In this document: positions 59,428 to 64,000 of the stretch, piece by piece
How the letters are laid out: each line of letters opens with the position of its first letter
Numbering within the stretch: position 1 is the stretch's first letter
Assembly (NCBI RefSeq): GCF_003355155.1
Contig: NZ_CP031320.1
Location: 5,509,367-5,573,366 of the forward strand
Direction: 5' to 3'
Origin: Streptomyces armeniacus
Lineage (GTDB): Bacteria > Actinomycetota > Actinomycetes > Streptomycetales > Streptomycetaceae
DNA: 64,000 bases
Program-made: the position numbers and the translations under genes
The notes under the pieces: generated by a model
Databases searched by the model: none
Told to the model about the DNA's origin: nothing
Seen by the model: the letters and a program-made list of their open reading frames with translations, nothing else

Positions 59428-59734
59428 CGCACGCACGCGGGCCGTACGGCGGTACGGCTCGCCGCACGCACGGAGGGCCGCATCCCGGCACACGGGGTGC
59501 GGCCCTCCGGCATGCGCGGCGGCGGGTGGCCCGACGGGCCGGCGCCCGTACGGGGGCTCGCGGGCGTACGGGTGCGCCTGCGGGGCGTACGTACGCGCTG
59601 CCTCGTACGGGTGGACCGCGCGCCTGGGGGCGGAGCGCGCCTCGGCGGCAGGGCCCCGCCTCTGCCGGTGGTCCCCGCCTCCGCGGGCGGTCAACGCCTC
59701 TACGGAGCGGACCGCGGGCCTCAGGCCCCGCGCC
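59428..59734. other. Gap between rplI and the convergent MATE gene
   Basis: The 307 bp hold the terminator hairpin at 59471-59509. The rest is GC-rich with many GTACG motifs; no gene or other structure was seen. Confidence 0.6.
59471..59509 (+). terminator. Operon terminator after rplI
   Basis: CGGAGGGCCGCATCCC (59471-59486) pairs with GGGGTGCGGCCCTCCG (59494-59509) with one G-U pair and a 7-nt loop. Confidence 0.9.
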
Positions 59735-61066
59735 TCAGGCCCGTACCGCCCCCGTCACCACCCAGCGGCCCGACCGCGCCCGCAGCCACAGCGTCACCAG
59801 CCGCAGCGACATCATCAGCCCCGCCACCGTCCACCACAGCGCCGCCAGACCGCCGCCCATACGCGGCACCAGCAGCGCCACGGGCGCGAACACGGCCAGC
59901 GTCACCAGCATCGCCCCCGCCAGATACGGCCCGTCCCCGGCCCCCATCAGCACCCCGTCCAGCACGAACACCACCCCCGCCACCGGCTGCGTCACCGCCA
60001 CCACCAGCAGTACGGCCCACAGCCGCGCGTGCACGTCCTGGTCCGAGGTGAACAGCGGCATCAGCAACGGCCGCGCCGCCAGCACCGCCAGCCCCAGCAC
60101 CGCACCCGACGCGATCCCCCACTGCACCATGCGGCGCCACGCCGCCCGCGCCCCCGCCTCGTCCCCCGCACCCAGATACCGGCCGATGATCGCCTGGCCC
60201 GCTATCGCGATCGCGTCCAGCGCGAACGCCAGCAGCGACCACACGGTCAGCGTGATCTGGTGCGCGGCGACATCGGCGTCCCCCAGCCGGGCCGCGACGG
60301 CGGTCGCGATCAGCATGACCGCGCGCAGCGAGAGCGTACGGACCAGCAGCGGCGCACCGGCCTGCGCGCAGGCGCGTATCCCGGCCGCGTCCGGGCGCAG
60401 CGAAGCCCCGTGCCGGCGCGCGCCCTTGACGACCACCACCAGATACGCGGCGGCCATCGCGCACTGCGCGAGCACCGTGCCCCAGGCGGAACCGGCTACG
60501 CCGAAGCCGAGGCCGTAGACGAACACCACGTTCAGCACGAGGTTTCCGGAGAAGCCGCCGATGGCGACGTACAGCGGCGTCCTCGTGTCCTGCAGACCGC
60601 GCAGCACCCCGGTCGCGGCGAGCACGACGAGCATGGCCGGAATGCCGAGCGCGCTGATCCGCAGATACGTCACGGCATGCGGGGCGGCCGTCGCGGAGGC
60701 ACCGGAGACGTCGACGAGCGCCGGAGCCGCAGGCAGCACCACGGCGACGACGGCCGCGCCGAGCAGCAGCGCCAGCCAAATGCCGTCCATGCCCTGCCGG
60801 ATGGCGGCGGGCAGATCGCCCGCGCCGACCCGGCGCGCGACGGCGGCGGTGGTGGCGTACGCGAGGAACACGAACACGTGCACGGCTGTCTGCAGCAGCG
60901 CCGCCGCGACGCCGAGCCCCGCCAGCTGCGGGGTGCCGAGGTGGCCCACGATGGCGCTGTCCGCCATCAGGAAGAGGGGCTCCGCGACGAGTGCGCCGAA
61001 GGCGGGGAGGGCGAGAGCGAGGATCTCTCGGTCGTGGCGTCGGGCACTCGTCGCGGTACTGGTCAC
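59735..61066 (-). CDS. MATE family efflux transporter (DinF-like)
   Basis: A 443-residue multidrug/toxin exporter with 12 helices in two MatE halves. It begins REILALALPAFGALVAEPLF with ADSAIVGHLG, typical of the DinF subfamily, which in Streptomyces sits next to dnaB. The second half starts near residue 230. GTG at 61066 has no ribosome site visible, so the transcript may be leaderless. Substrate unknown. Confidence 0.9.
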   Translation of the reverse strand: MTSTATSARRHDREILALALPAFGALVAEPLFLMADSAIVGHLGTPQLAGLGVAAALLQTAVHVFVFLAYATTAAVARRVGAGDLPAAIRQGMDGIWLALLLGAAVVAVVLPAAPALVDVSGASATAAPHAVTYLRISALGIPAMLVVLAATGVLRGLQDTRTPLYVAIGGFSGNLVLNVVFVYGLGFGVAGSAWGTVLAQCAMAAAYLVVVVKGARRHGASLRPDAAGIRACAQAGAPLLVRTLSLRAVMLIATAVAARLGDADVAAHQITLTVWSLLAFALDAIAIAGQAIIGRYLGAGDEAGARAAWRRMVQWGIASGAVLGLAVLAARPLLMPLFTSDQDVHARLWAVLLVVAVTQPVAGVVFVLDGVLMGAGDGPYLAGAMLVTLAVFAPVALLVPRMGGGLAALWWTVAGLMMSLRLVTLWLRARSGRWVVTGAVRA

Positions 61067-61545
61067 GGGTTCGATTCAAACATCCACAGGTAATGACTGC
61101 AACTGCCGAGCGTCTATTACCGTTGGTTGCGTGGAGTGAGCCTGTGCGTGCTGTTCGAGGTGAACTCGCACCAACCGCCGAAGTTTTTTCCGCGCACAGG
61201 CGGTGGACGCCGTAACCCCAGCTCAGACGGCATATCGGCGGGGCGCCGCAGACTCCTCCACAGGGCCGTCCACCGGCTCGTACACAGCTTCCACCGAGTT
61301 CTCCACAGGAAGACGTCGACTACCCACAGCCCCTGTGGATAACACGATTGGCTGGGCGCCCACCGGCCGCCTAACGTGGTCCAGCGCCTGCCTGTCGTTC
61401 CCCTCGTCTTCACCGCGGCCTCGACGCGCCGTAAGCGAAGCCGGGCGTCACGGAATTGTCAGAGCCGTGCCGTAGGAAAGAGGCACTGCGTCGATACGGT
61501 CCGAGCCTGTCGGCCGGATCGGTCGCGACGGGAGGAGGTGGCGAG
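61067..61545. other. Divergent gap between MATE and dnaB genes
   Basis: The 479 bp contain the DnaA-box-like cluster at 61254-61342, and AT-richer bases around 61080-61130 near the MATE promoter. No ORF with normal codon bias is supported. Confidence 0.6.
61254..61342. promoter_or_regulatory. Cluster of DnaA-box-like sequences upstream of dnaB
   Basis: TGTGGATAA (61334-61342) is, on the minus strand, a perfect TTATCCACA DnaA box. TTCTCCACA (61299-61307) has one mismatch, and two weaker matches (61254-61262 and about 61320-61328) flank them. They suggest DnaA binding in the dnaB promoter region. Confidence 0.6.
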
Positions 61546-63894
61546 GTGACCCAGCAGCCCGAGCACGTCGAGGACCCCTGGATGGCCGAGATGAGCGGCC
61601 CGGGCGACCGCGTCGCGCTCTCCGCCCAGCGCCGCAACGGCGGTTCGGCACCGGAGCAGCACGACCGCGGCCGCGACAGCGGCGGTTGGGGCTCCGGCAC
61701 ACCGTTCGAACGGGTGCCGCCGCAGGACCTCGACGCCGAGCAGTCCGTGCTCGGCGGCATGCTGCTCTCCAAGGACGCCATCGCGGACGTCGTCGAGGTC
61801 CTCCGCGGCCACGACTTCTACCGCCCGGCGCACGAGACGGTCTATCAGGCGATCCTCGACCTCTACGCCAAGGGTGAGCCCGCCGACCCCATCACCGTCG
61901 CCGCCGAGCTCACCAAGCGCGGCGACATCGGCCGCGTGGGCGGCCCGGGATACCTCCACTCCCTGGTCCAGTCCGTCCCCACGGCGGCCAACGCGGAGTA
62001 CTACGCGGAGATCGTCCACGAACAGGCCGTGCTGCGCCGCCTCGTGGAGGCGGGCACCCGTATCACCCAGATGGGATACGCGGCGGACGGCGACGTCGAC
62101 GAGATCGTCAACTCCGCCCAGGCGGAGATCTACGCGGTGACGGAGGAGCGCACCAGCGAGGACTATCTGCCCCTCGCCGAGATCATGGAGAGCGCCCTCG
62201 ACGAGATCGAGGCGATCGGCTCCCGCAGCGGCCAGATGACGGGCGTCCCGACGGGCTTCACGGACCTGGACTCCCTGACGAACGGCCTCCACCCGGGCCA
62301 GATGGTCGTGGTCGCGGCACGGCCGGCCATGGGCAAGGCGCTGGCCCTGGACACGCCGCTGCCCACGCCGGAGGGCTGGACCACCATGGGCGAGGTGGGC
62401 GTCGGCGACCGGCTGCTGGCTCACGACGGGACGCCGACGCGGGTGGTCGCGGCCACCGAGGTGATGGCCGGACGCCCTTGCTACGAGGTCACGTTCGACG
62501 ACGGCACGACTGTCGTCGCCGACGCGGAGCACCAGTGGCGCACCGATACCCGTGCTTCCCGCAGGGCGGCGATGCGTCCGGGTGGCGGGCCCGAGGTCAG
62601 AACGACCAAGGAGATCGCGGAGACCCTGCGGTGCGTGGCGGACGGCAGGCTGAACCACAGCGTTCGGAATGTCGCCCCCCTCGAACTGCCGCACCGCGAG
62701 CTGCCCGTGGCGCCGTACACGCTGGGCACCTGGCTCGGCGACGGCCACCGCGTGGGCGACAAGCACATTCCGGCGGAGTATCTCCGTGCCTCCGTCGAGC
62801 AGCGGCGGGCTCTGCTGGCCGGTTTGCTGGACACGGACGGGACGGTCAACGCGACCGGCTCGGTGCAGTTCGCCGTGACCAGCCGGGCCCTGTCCGACGG
62901 TTTCCGCGAGCTGCTGATGAGCCTCGGTCACCGGTGCGGGACGGCGGTCAAGCGAGTCAAGGGGCGCTCCGAGGAGACGTCCACGGTGTACATCACGACC
63001 TTCACTCCGACCGGGGACGTCTTCCGGCTGGCACGCAAGCGGCGCGTGCACAGCGAGCGCAGGCGGCCTGCCACGCCGAGGCTGGGGCAGCGCTTCATCA
63101 AGGACGTACGCGAGATCGAGAGCGTTCCCGTCCGGTGCGTACAGGTGGACAATCCCGACCACTTGTATCTCGCCACCCGGTCCATGATCCCCACCCACAA
63201 CTCGACGCTCGCGCTGGATTTCGCGCGGGCCTGCTCGATCCGGAACAACATGCCCAGTGTCATCTTCTCGCTGGAGATGGGCCGGAACGAGATCGCGATG
63301 CGGCTGCTGTCGGCCGAGGCGCGGGTGGCGCTGCATCACATGCGGTCCGGCAGCATGACGGACGAGGACTGGACGCGGCTGGCCCGGCAGATGCCGGGGG
63401 TCACGGACGCGCCGCTGTACATCGACGATTCGCCGAACCTGTCGATGATGGAGATCCGCGCCAAGTGCCGCCGTCTGAAGCAGCGGAACGATCTGCAGCT
63501 GGTCGTCATCGACTATCTCCAGCTGATGCAGTCGGGCGGCTCGCGCCGCCCCGAGAGCCGACAGCAGGAGGTCTCGGAGATGTCCCGGAACCTCAAGCTC
63601 CTCGCCAAGGAGCTGGAGGTGCCGGTGGTCGCGCTGTCGCAGCTGAACCGTGGTCCGGAGCAGCGGACGGACAAGAAGCCGATGGTGTCCGATTTGCGAG
63701 AATCGGGCAGTATTGAGCAGGATGCGGACATGGTCATCCTGCTGCACCGGGAGGACGCGTACGAGAAGGAGTCGCCGCGCGCGGGCGAGGCGGATCTGAT
63801 CGTGGCGAAGCACCGTAACGGTCCGACGGCGACGATCACGGTGGCGTTCCAGGGGCACTATTCGCGCTTTGTGGACATGGCGAACGGCATGTAA
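61546..63894 (+). CDS. dnaB: Replicative DNA helicase DnaB with an in-frame intein
   Basis: A 782-residue precursor that splices to a helicase of about 494 residues. The N-terminal helical domain (FERVPPQDLDAEQSVLGGML) and RecA-like motor are present. The P-loop ARPAMGK-ST is split by the intein (residues 265-552) between Lys and Ser, so activity depends on splicing. After the intein, STLALDFARA, VIFSLEMGRNEIAMRLL, VVIDYLQLM (Walker B) and SQLNRGPE follow normally. I choose GTG at 61546 behind GGAGGAGG; the frame opens at 61456. The divergent gap holds a DnaA-box-like cluster. Confidence 0.95.
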   Translation: MTQQPEHVEDPWMAEMSGPGDRVALSAQRRNGGSAPEQHDRGRDSGGWGSGTPFERVPPQDLDAEQSVLGGMLLSKDAIADVVEVLRGHDFYRPAHETVYQAILDLYAKGEPADPITVAAELTKRGDIGRVGGPGYLHSLVQSVPTAANAEYYAEIVHEQAVLRRLVEAGTRITQMGYAADGDVDEIVNSAQAEIYAVTEERTSEDYLPLAEIMESALDEIEAIGSRSGQMTGVPTGFTDLDSLTNGLHPGQMVVVAARPAMGKALALDTPLPTPEGWTTMGEVGVGDRLLAHDGTPTRVVAATEVMAGRPCYEVTFDDGTTVVADAEHQWRTDTRASRRAAMRPGGGPEVRTTKEIAETLRCVADGRLNHSVRNVAPLELPHRELPVAPYTLGTWLGDGHRVGDKHIPAEYLRASVEQRRALLAGLLDTDGTVNATGSVQFAVTSRALSDGFRELLMSLGHRCGTAVKRVKGRSEETSTVYITTFTPTGDVFRLARKRRVHSERRRPATPRLGQRFIKDVREIESVPVRCVQVDNPDHLYLATRSMIPTHNSTLALDFARACSIRNNMPSVIFSLEMGRNEIAMRLLSAEARVALHHMRSGSMTDEDWTRLARQMPGVTDAPLYIDDSPNLSMMEIRAKCRRLKQRNDLQLVVIDYLQLMQSGGSRRPESRQQEVSEMSRNLKLLAKELEVPVVALSQLNRGPEQRTDKKPMVSDLRESGSIEQDADMVILLHREDAYEKESPRAGEADLIVAKHRNGPTATITVAFQGHYSRFVDMANGM
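62338..63201 (+). mobile_element. Class 3 intein with reduced LAGLIDADG endonuclease
   Basis: A 288-residue intein, A1 to N288, between DnaB P-loop Lys and Ser. It starts with Ala instead of Cys/Ser, and carries the class 3 triad: W67 (after H65 in AEHQW), C267 (VRCVQV) and T286 before H287-N288. The first extein residue is Ser. Endonuclease motifs GTWLGDG (130-136) and LLAGLLDTDG (159-168) are only about 32 residues apart, where about 90-130 are usual, so the endonuclease core has been deleted while the splicing parts are intact. The DNA length, 864 bp, is a multiple of three. Confidence 0.93.
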
Positions 63895-64000
63895 GCGGCT
63901 GTGGGTTCTCGGGTTCCGTGTTGTGAGAATTTGGATTTTCTGCCCTCGTTGAGGGGTCGTTACGGTCCGGTTCATGGAGCAGATATTTCCGACGGCCGAG

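Noticed and set aside
61254..61342. Replication origin
   Set aside because: Only a few DnaA boxes and no AT-rich unwinding region; better seen as a dnaB promoter element.
63974..64000. Possible start of a further gene (ATG at 63974)
   Set aside because: Only nine codons are visible and no ribosome site; cannot be supported.

Overview
This is very high-GC actinobacterial DNA, almost certainly from a Streptomyces or close relative. The signs are strong G/C bias at third codon positions, a bldA-type tRNA-Leu(UAA), a parS site of the Streptomyces type, GTG starts, FemX-type peptidoglycan chemistry, and gene neighbourhoods that match Streptomyces conserved blocks.

Left part (1-38,255). A partial methyltransferase, cystathionine beta-synthase, an SGNH hydrolase, a thiolase, small conserved proteins, a BI-1 family membrane protein, a large LuxR-type ATPase regulator and a secreted metalloprotease lead to bldA. 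After bldA come a MacB-like ABC transporter, a cyclopropane-fatty-acid-synthase-like methyltransferase, NDH-2 (with two Rex-type operators), Ppx/GppA, DUF501, an FtsB/DivIC-like protein and enolase. Then come an Rpf/LysM secreted protein, a P450, a lysoplasmalogenase-like protein, a two-gene surface-glycan pair (pyruvyltransferase fusion and GT29-like), MazG, a SurA-like lipoprotein, a secreted HNH nuclease and Mfd. The left part ends in decayed toxin-antitoxin fragments.

Junction (38,256-38,325). These 70 bases are a slightly corrupted Illumina Nextera adapter: mosaic end, Read-1-side adapter, 8-nt index and P5. The gene immediately to the right is a kinase-family 5' fragment cut off at this point. 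The two flanks belong to blocks that, as I recall the S. coelicolor map, lie far apart (about SCO3077-3109 versus SCO3894-3911). The window is therefore probably a false join, and linkage across 38.3 kb should not be trusted.

Right part (38,326-64,000). This is an oriC-proximal block: murJ, a DUF6049 protein, CCA-adding enzyme, a proline/glutamine-rich membrane protein, an MFS transporter next to parS, a GT-C glycosyltransferase, a class A PBP, padR-ino1 with a palindromic operator, an alanine-racemase-like protein with FemX, rpsF-ssb-rpsR-rplI, a MATE exporter and dnaB. DnaB carries a 288-residue class 3 intein in its P-loop; its homing endonuclease appears gutted by an internal deletion. 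Much of this half serves envelope synthesis (MurJ, PBP, FemX, racemase) and replication (SSB, DnaB, DnaA-box cluster, parS).

The most notable points are the adapter misjoin, the class 3 intein with a shrunken endonuclease, three genes whose stop codons sit inside 14-bp tandem repeats, the Rex operators at ndh, bldA, the toxin-antitoxin graveyard, and the unusual GT29/pyruvyltransferase pair. No insertion sequence, prophage or CRISPR array was seen.
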